This document shows positions 1 to 8,732 of a DNA stretch of 64,000 nt, piece after piece. Every line of letters begins with the position of its first letter. The stretch's first letter is position 1. The position numbers and the translations under genes were made by a program. The notes beneath the pieces are model-generated. The model worked only from the letters and a program-made list of their open reading frames with translations, was not told where the DNA came from and ran no database searches. Source of the stretch: Bacteroidota bacterium (GTDB taxonomy: Bacteria; Bacteroidota; Bacteroidia; B-17B0; Aurantibacillaceae); the NCBI GenBank assembly GCA_019638705.1, contig JAHBTI010000002.1, positions 185,990-249,989 on the forward strand. The letters are read 5' to 3'.

Positions 1-869
1 CGCTTAACCGCATTGCCGGCGAAGTAGTTATTTTAGACATTAAAGAAAATTTTGCCGAAGGCAAAGCATTGGATTTAATGCAAACCGCCACACTCAACGG
101 TTTTAACACACGCATCAGCGGCAGCACCAACGATTACAGCAAAACCGCAGGCAGCAAAGTGGTGGTTATTACAAGCGGCATTCCGCGCAAACCGGGCATG
201 ACACGCGAAGAATTAATCGGCACTAACGCAGGCATTGTAAAAACCGTAACTGAAAACGTATTAAAATATTCGCCCGATGCAATCATCATCGTGGTAAGTA
301 ACCCAATGGATACCATGACGTATTTGGCTTTGAAAGCAAGCAAATTGCCTAAAAACCGCATCATCGGCATGGGTGGTATTTTGGACAGCGCACGTTTTAA
401 ATGTTATTTATCGCAGGCATTAAACGCGCCTGCAAGCGACATCAGCGGTGTGGTTATTGGCGGACACGGCGATACGACTATGATACCTTTAACACGCTTG
501 GCAGCATACACGGGCGTTCCTGTTTCACAATTTTTAGATGCAGAGCGTTTGAAAAAAGTGGCGGCTGATACTATGGTTGGCGGCGCAACCTTAACAGGTA
601 TGTTAGGCACAAGCGCGTGGTACGCACCGGGCGCGGCTGTGGCTGCTTTGGTGGCAAGCATTGTACACGACCAAAAGAAATTATTCCCTTGTTGTGTTTC
701 CCTTGACGGCGAATACGGACAAAAAGATATTTGTATGGGTGTGCCTGTTATCATAGGCGCAAACGGTTGGGAAAAAATTGTGGATTACAACCTCAACGCT
801 GACGAACAAGCCGCTTTCAACAAAAGCGCGGAAGCTGTACGCAGCATGAATAGTGTGTTGGGGATTTAA
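1..869 (+). CDS. mdh: Malate dehydrogenase, 5'-truncated by window edge
   Basis: Oxidises malate to oxaloacetate with NAD in the TCA cycle (cytoplasmic). The reading frame is open from base 3 to the stop at 867-869, so about 288 residues are visible and the N-terminal nucleotide-binding GxGxxG strand lies outside the window. Visible family marks are GKALDLMQTA, the substrate loop GIPRKPGMTREE with the two arginines expected for malate rather than lactate, the NPMD segment and the catalytic histidine in GGHGDTTMIP. These are the LDH/MDH type-3 MDH signatures. The internal TTG and ATG codons at 69 and 78 are not starts, because homology continues upstream of them. A strong terminator follows at 907-940. 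Confidence 0.96.
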   Translation, partial: LNRIAGEVVILDIKENFAEGKALDLMQTATLNGFNTRISGSTNDYSKTAGSKVVVITSGIPRKPGMTREELIGTNAGIVKTVTENVLKYSPDAIIIVVSNPMDTMTYLALKASKLPKNRIIGMGGILDSARFKCYLSQALNAPASDISGVVIGGHGDTTMIPLTRLAAYTGVPVSQFLDAERLKKVAADTMVGGATLTGMLGTSAWYAPGAAVAALVASIVHDQKKLFPCCVSLDGEYGQKDICMGVPVIIGANGWEKIVDYNLNADEQAAFNKSAEAVRSMNSVLGI

Positions 870-906
870 ACGCCCCCAACCCCCAAAGGGGGAATTGCAA
901 GACGTA

Positions 907-940
907 AAAAAACCATTTCAAAATTTTGGAATGGTTTTTT
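907..940 (+). terminator. Rho-independent terminator after mdh
   Basis: AAAAAACCATT (907-917) pairs with AATGGTTTTTT (930-940). The 12-nt centre is itself almost palindromic, so the whole unit folds into one long AT-rich stem that ends in a T run. It separates mdh from the following envelope operon. Confidence 0.8.
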
Positions 941-960
941 GTTTTTACCTTAGAGCCGCA

Positions 961-2679
961 ATGAAGAAATTTTTCATTCTTGTATTTTTTTACTCTGCGT
1001 TTTGTTTTGGGCAAAATGATACAATGGTTAAAAAAGCAGAGTATAAGTATAATATACCGCAGCAGGATTGCATACTTCCACGAGAGCCTATATTTAAGCT
1101 AGAGCCTCTATTTACTAAGGTTGGACTATCTGTGTTTCCTTCACGCAATGTATTTATTGGCAATGAAATTCGGGGAGCAGACGATTATTATATCATTTCA
1201 AAACCAAACACAAGATATCATTCTTCGTTTAAACCATATAAATATCCGCTGTATATACCGCATGAAGATACGCTTGTACTTTCCTTTCAATACAAATACT
1301 ATTTATCTGAAATAGGGAAATCTTTTTGGAGTAAAGATTTCAATGAATATTCAGGAAAAGACAATCAAATCAATCTTCAAGTTCGCCCCATTGCAGATGT
1401 TGAATTTGGTTACGATGCACTTGCAAAAAAACCGCTTGTTTCCGCGCTTGGTGGAACGCAAGTTAAAATGAGTTTCCGACAAGGTTTTAGTTTTGCCGCT
1501 ATGCTCGTTGGCGGACAAAATCAACAGCCGTTTTTTTTAGATACTACACTAAAGCGACAAAAAATTCTACCGATGTATGGGCAGGCTTACGGAAACAACT
1601 ATAATTTTTTTGATTACACAGGTTATGTTTCTTATACGCCCAAGAACAACAAATATTTTAATTTTCAGTTGGGGCGCGAAAAACATTTTATCGGCGACGG
1701 TTACCGCAGTTTGTTGTTGAGCGATTTTGCGCCTGCAAATCCTTACTTTGGTATTAACACCAATATTTGGCGGTTGCAATACAACGTTTGGTATTCGTGG
1801 TTTTACGATGTATCAACTGCCAACGGCGTGAAAAAAGATTTCACGAACAAATACGGCACATTTCATTATTTGAGCTATAACATCACCAAAAATTTTTCTG
1901 TCGGTGTGTTTGAAAACATTGTATGGCGCGGAACGGACAGTAACCAAGTGCGCACCTTTGAAGTGAATTATTTAAACCCGATTATTTTTTTCCGTCCGCA
2001 GGAATATGCAGTCGGCTCGCCTGATAATTCGTTTATGGGCTTAAATATGAATGCAACAATTTTTAAACGCATAAAACTCTATGCACAATTAGCTTTAGAC
2101 GAATTTTATCTTAAAGAAATAAAAGCGCGGCGCGGCTGGTGGGCAAACAAACAAGGGTTTCAGTTGGGCGCAAAATACATTAACGCCTTTGGTATAAAAG
2201 GTTTGAAATTGCAGGCAGAATACAATCAGGTGCGACCGTTTACTTACACGCACGGTTTGGTTACACAAAATTACGGACATTACGGCTTGCCGCTTGCTCA
2301 CCCGCTTGGCGCGAATTTCAAGGAATTTTTGGGTTTTGCCACTTACCGAAAAAACAAATGGGAAATTTCATGCAACGGCATGATAGCCATTTTGGGCAAA
2401 GATACCGCCAACACAAACTCCAACGTGGGGCAAAATATTTTTTTGAGTTATAACACACGCCATTCCGAATACGGGCATTATACCACGCAAGGCATAAAAA
2501 CAGGTTTGGTTCAGGCGCAGTTAAAGTTTACTTACTTCATCATTCCCGATATGAATATGCGTGTGGAAGCAGGTTATTTACAGCGTTCCGAAAAAAACTC
2601 GCAAGGGTATTTAATGCACAATCCTTATTTCTTTGTGGCTTTCAAAACAAGTTTTTGGAACGAATACAGGGATTATTAG
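961..2679 (+). CDS. remB: RemB/Wzi-like outer-membrane beta-barrel protein
   Basis: A 572-residue exported protein with signal peptide MKKFFILVFFYSAFCFGQ. The frame is open further upstream (853), but the ATG at 961 is chosen because it gives this clean signal peptide and clears the terminator. The body is rich in aromatic residues and short alternating beta strands (for example GREKHFIGDGYRSLLLSD near the middle) and matches the capsule-assembly Wzi-like family. In Flavobacteria that family includes RemB, a mobile surface protein linked to gliding motility. It is followed after one base by an O-antigen-ligase-like gene, which fits a role in surface polysaccharide display. The family call is firm; the specific gliding role is inferred. 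Confidence 0.75.
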   Translation: MKKFFILVFFYSAFCFGQNDTMVKKAEYKYNIPQQDCILPREPIFKLEPLFTKVGLSVFPSRNVFIGNEIRGADDYYIISKPNTRYHSSFKPYKYPLYIPHEDTLVLSFQYKYYLSEIGKSFWSKDFNEYSGKDNQINLQVRPIADVEFGYDALAKKPLVSALGGTQVKMSFRQGFSFAAMLVGGQNQQPFFLDTTLKRQKILPMYGQAYGNNYNFFDYTGYVSYTPKNNKYFNFQLGREKHFIGDGYRSLLLSDFAPANPYFGINTNIWRLQYNVWYSWFYDVSTANGVKKDFTNKYGTFHYLSYNITKNFSVGVFENIVWRGTDSNQVRTFEVNYLNPIIFFRPQEYAVGSPDNSFMGLNMNATIFKRIKLYAQLALDEFYLKEIKARRGWWANKQGFQLGAKYINAFGIKGLKLQAEYNQVRPFTYTHGLVTQNYGHYGLPLAHPLGANFKEFLGFATYRKNKWEISCNGMIAILGKDTANTNSNVGQNIFLSYNTRHSEYGHYTTQGIKTGLVQAQLKFTYFIIPDMNMRVEAGYLQRSEKNSQGYLMHNPYFFVAFKTSFWNEYRDY

Positions 2680-2680
2680 T

Positions 2681-4510
2681 ATGAAAAACCAAATTCTGCT
2701 TATTCGTTTATTTTTGTTTGGTGTGGCGGTGTGTTCGGTACTTGCAGTGCCGTTTATGCTTGATTTTACAAATATGCCGCGTGTTACGTTTTTTTCGGCG
2801 GTGGTTTTGTTGTTGCTGTATTTTTTATACAAATCAAAAAACGAATTTAAACTCCGTTTGGATTTTATTCTTGGCTCTTATTTTGCTTACACTTTATTTT
2901 CGGCTCTTAGCATTATTTGGGCGCATAATACAGCCGAAGCCTTGTTCAGTGCAGAAAAGCAAGTATTGAGCTTGTGTGCTTTTCTATTTACGTTTTACTT
3001 TTTGAAGCAAGACAAAAATTCTTTTACTTCTGCTTTGCTTAAAATTTCAGTGTTGGTAAACATAATTGTTTTGGCGGTGATGTGTTATCAAATGTTTCAA
3101 CTGAACAATTTTGACGGCGAAGCCTTGTATGCAATTACAGGCGTAAACGGGCATAAAAATTTACTTTCAAGTTTTTTGTTTTTGAATTTGTTTTTCTTAA
3201 TCAACGCTTATTTTCAATCTTCCAAATCATACAAAACAGAAACACTTTTTTGTATTGCACTTACAGTTGCCTCCATTATTTTTTTAAAAACAAAAGCCGT
3301 TTGGTTAGGAATGGGAATAACTGCGATGGTTTTCTTGGTTTTATTTTTATATCATAAACTCAAAAAAGATGTTTTGAAAAAAGTAAACGTATCTATTTTG
3401 TTGCCTGTTGTTATTGTGTGTATCAATATTTTTTTCTTTTTCGGATTAAAACCGATTATCAATAAAAGTCTTGGTTTTACACAAGCAACCGAAAACAAGA
3501 CCATGAAATTGGAACAAGAACGTTTGGTATTATGGGATAAAACCTATTATTTAATTGAAAAAAATCCTTTGATTGGCGTGGGTTGCGGTAACTGGCAAAT
3601 TGAAATGCCCGATGCCACGCTCACTGATTTATGGCGCGCCGAAGATTTGAATTTTACCTTTCAACGTCCTCACAACGATTTTTTGTGGATACTTTCCGAA
3701 ACGGGAATTATTGGTTTCAATTTGTATTTGATGTTTGTTGTCGGATTGTTGTTGCTTTCAATTAAGATTTTAAAAACTTCAGGAAACAAACAAACTGCTT
3801 TTCAGCTCATGATTTGCGTTTCGTTCATTGTCGGTTATCTGGTCATTTCTTTTTTTGATTTCCCGAAAGAGCGCGTAGAACACAACTTGTGGCTGAATAT
3901 GATTTTTGCCTTTGCTTATTATCAGGTTCAGGAAAATTATGTAACACAAAATAGTAAACCAATTCCGATACAAAAACCGTTTTATTTTGTTGCAATATTG
4001 TTAGCGGCGTTTATGCTTTATACAAACATTCTGCGTTGCAAAGGAGAATTTTTTACGCGCAAAATATACGATGCAAAACATGAAAATAACGCGCCGAAAA
4101 TAATTCAATCAGGCAATTCGGCTTTTAATTTTGCCTATACTATTGACCCGCTTTCCTTGCCAATTCATTGGTACAGGGGCAATGCTTATGCCGCGCGCGG
4201 AAATTTTAAAGAAGCATACAAGGATTTTCAAAGGGCATATCATTACAATCCCTATAACAGAAATGTGCTGAATGATTTGGCTTCGGCTTGCATAATGAAC
4301 GGCGATACGCTGCAAGCGAAATTGTATTACAAAGAAGCAGCGCGTATCAGCCCGCGTTATGACGAAGCAAAATTAAATCTCGCTGCCATTTGCATTGCCG
4401 AAAAAAATTATGAGGAAGCAAATTATTGGCTCAAATTAATTCTTCATAATTCGGAACGCAGAAGCAATTATCAGAACATTGTAGATGAGGCATTAATTCA
4501 ACCCAAATAA
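2681..4510 (+). CDS. O-antigen ligase-like (Wzy_C) membrane protein with C-terminal TPRs
   Basis: A 609-residue polytopic inner-membrane protein. The first ~430 residues hold about ten to twelve hydrophobic segments. A large periplasmic loop carries NPLIGVGCGNW and RPHNDFLWILSETGIIG, the hallmark loop of WaaL/Wzy_C ligases and polymerases. The last ~140 residues form TPR-like helices (HWYRGNAYAARGNFKEAYKD; YKEAARISPRYDEAKLNLA). The start is the ATG at 2681, one base after the remB stop, so the two genes are probably co-translated. Likely transfers or polymerises lipid-linked glycans at the periplasmic face. Substrate not determinable. Confidence 0.8.
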   Translation: MKNQILLIRLFLFGVAVCSVLAVPFMLDFTNMPRVTFFSAVVLLLLYFLYKSKNEFKLRLDFILGSYFAYTLFSALSIIWAHNTAEALFSAEKQVLSLCAFLFTFYFLKQDKNSFTSALLKISVLVNIIVLAVMCYQMFQLNNFDGEALYAITGVNGHKNLLSSFLFLNLFFLINAYFQSSKSYKTETLFCIALTVASIIFLKTKAVWLGMGITAMVFLVLFLYHKLKKDVLKKVNVSILLPVVIVCINIFFFFGLKPIINKSLGFTQATENKTMKLEQERLVLWDKTYYLIEKNPLIGVGCGNWQIEMPDATLTDLWRAEDLNFTFQRPHNDFLWILSETGIIGFNLYLMFVVGLLLLSIKILKTSGNKQTAFQLMICVSFIVGYLVISFFDFPKERVEHNLWLNMIFAFAYYQVQENYVTQNSKPIPIQKPFYFVAILLAAFMLYTNILRCKGEFFTRKIYDAKHENNAPKIIQSGNSAFNFAYTIDPLSLPIHWYRGNAYAARGNFKEAYKDFQRAYHYNPYNRNVLNDLASACIMNGDTLQAKLYYKEAARISPRYDEAKLNLAAICIAEKNYEEANYWLKLILHNSERRSNYQNIVDEALIQPK

Positions 4511-4585
4511 AAATTAATAGCTTCGTAATGTATTGCGTATGAGTTTTTTGTATATTCGCGGCGAGATTTTAACCTCACACAAAAA

Positions 4586-5359
4586 ATGAAAAAATTAATT
4601 TACATGACAATAGCTGCAACATTGGTTTTTGCAGCTTGCAAAAAAGACAACAAAACTTCGCCAAATAACATAAACAACAATGGTGGAAATAACAATGGAG
4701 GAAACACCGTAAGCAACAAGGTGAAAACGATTACTTACTCCTCATCAATGACATATTCGCTCTCATATAACGCGGGACTTTTATCTAAAGTGGAATCAAG
4801 CGGTTCTACGAGTAATTATATATGGAACACGGAAGCTCTGACTATTACAGATGTGGATAGTACAGGTACAATTCTTGCTACCAGCTCTTGTCCGCGAAAT
4901 TCGGCGGGCTATGTGGTTTCTGTATCGTTCTCGGGCGTTTCAAATTATTACACCGAATCTTATACTTACGATTCTGAAAACCGCATCACACAAGTAACTC
5001 AAGGCAGTTCTACAATGAATTATTCTTGGTCAGGCGGCAATTTGGTTTCGGTGGTAAATCTTTCGGGCTCAGGAACAATTGCATATAGTTATACCTACGA
5101 ATATTTGAGCGATAAAGACAACCGCGATATGGGACTTAAATATTTACCGAACGGCAACGCATATTTCCCGTTCGGCAACGGATATAGTTCTGTAAATTTG
5201 GTGAAGAGTATTAAGTATTCAGGCTTAAGCTATCCTACTAAATACACTTATCAAAAAGACGGCAATGGGCGCGTTATTCAGGAAACGGCAACGAGTTATT
5301 ATATGAATGGCAGTGTTTTAGATTCAACCATGAACGTAACCGAATACACTTATTATTAA
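4586..5359 (+). CDS. DUF4595-like lipoprotein
   Basis: A 257-residue lipoprotein with signal peptide and lipobox FAAC; the mature protein begins CKKDNKTSPNN, followed by an Asn/Gly-rich linker of about 25 residues. The remainder is a series of short beta strands of the type KTITYSSS, ESYTYDSENRITQV and KYTYQKDGNGRVIQE. These resemble the YD/RHS-like strand repeats of DUF4595 proteins found on Bacteroidota cell surfaces. A partial -7 box TATATTCG lies at 4551-4558. Function unknown; probably anchored in the outer membrane and surface exposed. Confidence 0.7.
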   Translation: MKKLIYMTIAATLVFAACKKDNKTSPNNINNNGGNNNGGNTVSNKVKTITYSSSMTYSLSYNAGLLSKVESSGSTSNYIWNTEALTITDVDSTGTILATSSCPRNSAGYVVSVSFSGVSNYYTESYTYDSENRITQVTQGSSTMNYSWSGGNLVSVVNLSGSGTIAYSYTYEYLSDKDNRDMGLKYLPNGNAYFPFGNGYSSVNLVKSIKYSGLSYPTKYTYQKDGNGRVIQETATSYYMNGSVLDSTMNVTEYTYY

Positions 5360-5377
5360 TATAAAATTTAAGAAAAG

Positions 5378-5407
5378 AAAAGCGAGGTAATAATTTATCT
5401 CGCTTTT
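5378..5407. terminator. Bidirectional terminator between convergent genes
   Basis: AAAAGCGAG (5378-5386) pairs with CTCGCTTTT (5399-5407) around a 12-nt AT loop, with T-rich tails on both strands. It serves the DUF4595 lipoprotein gene on the plus strand and touches the recO stop on the minus strand. Confidence 0.7.
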
Positions 5408-6127
5408 TTATTTTCCAATCACCTCTTTCAACACTTCCAAACTTTTTACTTCATTAAAATTGGGTAAGTGAACGCGGTAATAGGCTAATAAAATATTCAA
5501 CAGCGTTTGGCGTTGCGTATGAGAAATGTTTGTTTTAAGCGCGTGTATTTTTAAAAATTCAGAAAATAAAAAACTTTCTTCTTTGCTTAAACCCAAAGGG
5601 AAAGCCAAACTTGCGGAAGAAAATTTTCCTTCGCGGCAATCAAAATAAGGCATTTGCGTACTGAAATTATTTTGCGGCTCAAAGCCCAAATATTTTGTGA
5701 GTTCACTCAAAAAATACAAATGCAGATTGACAAAACTGTTTTCGCTGTCGTTTAAAAATTTCAGGCAGGTTTCAATAAACTCAAATAAATGCCGGTTACC
5801 GCTTTGCTCTTTTAATGTCTTAATTAAAACTTCGTTTAAAAATTGTGCAATGCTTAATTTGGATAATGAAGTTGAAATTTCTGTATGCACGCAATAACAG
5901 GCTGCTTCGGTGAGTTGATAAATGTCTTTGTTTTGGCGCACGATGAGTTGCGTATCAATTAAACTCAAAGGTAAAATGCTGCTTGTTTTAATTTTTGAAA
6001 GGGCAGAATTTCCAACCGTTGCAGAAACGCTTATTACACCGTGATGTCGTGTGTAAAGTTTTAAGATAAATTTTTTGTCGCCGTGTTTCACGGCTTGCAA
6101 CACAAGGGCTTTATCTGAAACACGCAT
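5408..6127 (-). CDS. recO: DNA repair protein RecO
   Basis: A 239-residue protein that mediates RecA loading with RecR during RecF-pathway repair. The N-terminal OB fold is visible (DKALVLQAVKHGDKKFILKLYTR, then GVISVSATVG), followed by the all-helical C-terminal domain. The zinc-finger cysteine cluster of many RecO proteins is not evident. The start codon is the ATG at 6125-6127; a -7 box TATCTTTG (6190-6183) lies upstream on the same strand. No operon partner is visible. Confidence 0.9.
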   Translation of the reverse strand: MRVSDKALVLQAVKHGDKKFILKLYTRHHGVISVSATVGNSALSKIKTSSILPLSLIDTQLIVRQNKDIYQLTEAACYCVHTEISTSLSKLSIAQFLNEVLIKTLKEQSGNRHLFEFIETCLKFLNDSENSFVNLHLYFLSELTKYLGFEPQNNFSTQMPYFDCREGKFSSASLAFPLGLSKEESFLFSEFLKIHALKTNISHTQRQTLLNILLAYYRVHLPNFNEVKSLEVLKEVIGK

Positions 6128-6231
6128 TAGTTGTCTTAATTATTACCGGAAGCGAAAAGGCAAAATGCCGAAGTCGCCTGCACAAAGATATGATGAAAAA
6201 ATGTTTACTTTCACCCCAAGCAAAATTTATT

Positions 6232-6272
6232 AACTAAACCACTATGGACTGCAAGTCCATAGTGGTTTAGTT
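6232..6272. repeat. Perfect 19-bp inverted repeat with GCA loop
   Basis: AACTAAACCACTATGGACT (6232-6250) is exactly complementary to 6254-6272, with loop GCA. There is no downstream T run, so it is not a standard terminator. It lies between the divergent recO and rel promoters. Confidence 0.85.
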
Positions 6273-6368
6273 TACTGGTAAGACTTATGAAATTTGGAAA
6301 CCAAGAAAACCTGTAAATTAAAAAGGCTCAATCTACGATGGAAAAAATCACCTTCGCTCTGTAGGATT

Positions 6369-6401
6369 TTGAGCGTTGCCACAATCTAAGGTATATTTTT
6401 G
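6369..6401 (+). promoter_or_regulatory. Candidate rel promoter (Bacteroidota -33/-7)
   Basis: TTTTG ending at 6371 is followed after 22 bases by TATTTTTG (6394-6401), a perfect TAnnTTTG -7 box at permissible spacing. The transcript would start near 6408 and leave a leader of about 75 nt before the rel ATG. Confidence 0.5.
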
Positions 6402-6481
6402 TCTTTCAGCCACAGGTGTTTCAAATAAATCTGTTTTATTCCTGATAAACTCTTTACCTTTAATCACTTCATTTAGTGCTT

Positions 6482-8695
6482 ATGCAAATTGATTTAGAAG
6501 CAGAGAGAAAAGAAATTTTAAACCGCTACAAAAAACTGTTGAAGGCGAGCAAACGCAAGTTAGACAAAGCCGAAAAAGACATTATTCGCAAAGCGTTTGA
6601 AGTAGCCGTTGAAGCGCACAAAGAAATGCGCCGCAAAAGCGGTGAGCCTTACATTTATCACCCCATTGCCGTAGCGCAAATTTGCGCCGAAGAAATTGGC
6701 TTGGGTCCAACGGGTATTGTTTGCGCCCTGTTGCACGATACCGTTGAAGACACCGATTTAACCTTAGATGACGTGCGCGGCTTGTTTGGCGAAAAGGTGG
6801 CGCAAATTATTGACGGCTTAACCAAAATTTCGGGAGTCATTGATTACACCTCTTCCATTCAGGCAGAAAACTTCAGAAAAGTGCTGCTTACCATGAGCGA
6901 AGACATTCGTGTTATTCTTATAAAACTGGCAGACCGTTTGCACAACATGCGCACCTTAGAGCACATGAAGCACGACAAGCAAATTAAAATTGCCAGCGAA
7001 ACATTTTTTTTATACGCACCCCTTGCGCACCGTTTGGGATTAAACGCCATAAAAACCGAATTGGAAAATCTGGCGTTGAAATACACCGACACCGAAGCCT
7101 ACGAAGACATTGAATACAAACTCAAAGAAAGCGAACCCGAACGCAAACGTTTTATTCAAAAATTTATTGAGCCGCTCAAAGAAATTTTAAGCGAACAGGG
7201 ATTTAAGTTTAAAATTTTCGGGCGACCAAAATCCATTTACGGTATTTACAATAAAATAAAAACCAAGTTTGTTTCCTTTGAAGAAATTTACGACCTCTTT
7301 GCAATCCGCATTGTGATTGATACACCACCCGAGAAAGAAAAAGCCGACTGCTGGAAAGTGTATTCTATCATCACCGATTTTTATCACCCAAGCCCCGAGC
7401 GTTTGCGCGACTGGATTAGCACTCCAAAAAGTAACGGCTACGAAAGTTTGCACACCACCGTTATGGGTCCGCAGGGCAAGTGGGTAGAAGTGCAAATTCG
7501 CACCGTGCGCATGGACGAAATTGCCGAAAACGGATTTGCCGCGCATTGGAAATACAAAGATACCGATACCGAAAACGCTGCCGAACAGGAAAATCAGCTT
7601 GAAAACTGGTTGCGCCGCATTCGCGAAATGCTTGAAAACCCCGACCCCAACGCTTTGGAGTTTATTGACGATTTTAAGCTGAACCTCTTTAGCGATGAAA
7701 TGTTTGTGTTTACGCCCAAAGGCGATATGAAAACGTTGCCCGTGCGTGCAACCGCTTTAGACTTTGCTTTTGAAATTCACAGCAAAATTGGCGAGCATTG
7801 CATTGGCGCAAAAGTAAATCACAAATTAGTGTCGCTGAATCATGAGCTGACAAGCGGCGACCAGGTGGAAATTCTCACCAGTAAAAAACAAACACCCAAA
7901 GAAGACTGGTTAGATTATGTAACCACGGCAAAAGCCAAATCAAAAATTAAAAACTCTTTAAAGCACCAACGTAAAAAAATTGCTTTGGAGGGAAAAGAAA
8001 TTTTGCGCCGCAAAATGGAGCGATACAATATGACGTTCTCTACACACATTGTCAATGAGTTTGCCAACTTTTTAAAACTGCCTTCTTCTCAGGAATTGTT
8101 TTATCGCGCCGCGCTTGGCAATGTGGATATAAAAGAGGTGAGAGAATTTGCGGCATACAGGGAAGACCCTGTGAAACCGACAAAAAAACAAGAGTTACAA
8201 AAATTAGAACAGCTTGTTACCAGCGCGCGCGGAAAATCGGATATGCTCGTGATTGGCGATGATATGCAAAAGTTGGATTACAACCTTGCACCGTGCTGCA
8301 ATCCTATTCCGGGCGATGATGTGTTTGGTTTTATTACCGTGAGTGAGGGCATAAAAATTCACCGTGTAAATTGTCCTAATTCCATTAAGTTACTTTCCAA
8401 TTATGCGTACCGTGTGGTAAAAGCAAAATGGGTAAACGACCAGTTGATTTCATTTTTGGCGGGGCTTAAAATTAAAGGCACAGACGAAATTGGCATTGTA
8501 AACAACATTACCAAAGTAATTTCAAACGAAAATAATGTGAATATGCGGAGTATAAATTTTGATACAGAGGGCGGTTTGTTTGAGGGAACAATTATGGTTT
8601 ATGTGCATGACACCAAACACTTAAATCATTTAATTGATAAACTTAAAACCGTAAAAGGAATAAACCGTGTAGAGCGCATTGATGAGAAAGAATAA
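6482..8695 (+). CDS. rel: Bifunctional (p)ppGpp synthetase/hydrolase (Rel/SpoT)
   Basis: A 737-residue RSH enzyme of the stringent response. Order: HD hydrolase domain with HDTVED at 85-90 and LADRLHNMRTL at ~149-159 (intact, so hydrolase activity is expected); synthetase domain ~240-350 with GRPKSIYGIYNK and STPKSNGYESLHT; TGS domain ~400-465 (FVFTPKGDMKTLP); a Cys/His segment LAPCCNPIPGDD; C-terminal ACT domain. The basic RLRD stretch before the STPK motif fits bifunctional Rel/SpoT rather than the acidic motif of monofunctional RelA. ATG at 6482 is preferred over the in-frame GTG at 6476. A separate promoter lies upstream. Confidence 0.95.
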   Translation: MQIDLEAERKEILNRYKKLLKASKRKLDKAEKDIIRKAFEVAVEAHKEMRRKSGEPYIYHPIAVAQICAEEIGLGPTGIVCALLHDTVEDTDLTLDDVRGLFGEKVAQIIDGLTKISGVIDYTSSIQAENFRKVLLTMSEDIRVILIKLADRLHNMRTLEHMKHDKQIKIASETFFLYAPLAHRLGLNAIKTELENLALKYTDTEAYEDIEYKLKESEPERKRFIQKFIEPLKEILSEQGFKFKIFGRPKSIYGIYNKIKTKFVSFEEIYDLFAIRIVIDTPPEKEKADCWKVYSIITDFYHPSPERLRDWISTPKSNGYESLHTTVMGPQGKWVEVQIRTVRMDEIAENGFAAHWKYKDTDTENAAEQENQLENWLRRIREMLENPDPNALEFIDDFKLNLFSDEMFVFTPKGDMKTLPVRATALDFAFEIHSKIGEHCIGAKVNHKLVSLNHELTSGDQVEILTSKKQTPKEDWLDYVTTAKAKSKIKNSLKHQRKKIALEGKEILRRKMERYNMTFSTHIVNEFANFLKLPSSQELFYRAALGNVDIKEVREFAAYREDPVKPTKKQELQKLEQLVTSARGKSDMLVIGDDMQKLDYNLAPCCNPIPGDDVFGFITVSEGIKIHRVNCPNSIKLLSNYAYRVVKAKWVNDQLISFLAGLKIKGTDEIGIVNNITKVISNENNVNMRSINFDTEGGLFEGTIMVYVHDTKHLNHLIDKLKTVKGINRVERIDEKE

Positions 8696-8732
8696 TGATG
8701 AAACGATTTGAAAATTTAAAGAAAACAATATC

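Larger units (their letters stand above)
6128..6475. other. Intergenic region between recO and rel with two inverted repeats
   Basis: No credible gene. It contains the recO -7 box (6183-6190, minus), a perfect 19-bp hairpin (6232-6272), a second imperfect inverted repeat (GCTCAATCTAC at 6326-6336 against GTAGGATTTTGAGC at 6361-6374) and the rel promoter (6369-6401). Confidence 0.7.

Noticed and set aside
872..892. CCCCCAACCCCCAAAGGGGG as a second mdh terminator
   Set aside because: Short CCCCC/GGGGG pairing without a T run; the AT-rich stem at 907-940 fits much better.
6232..6272. Hairpin read as a CRISPR repeat or terminator
   Set aside because: Only one copy in the window, no spacers and no T run.
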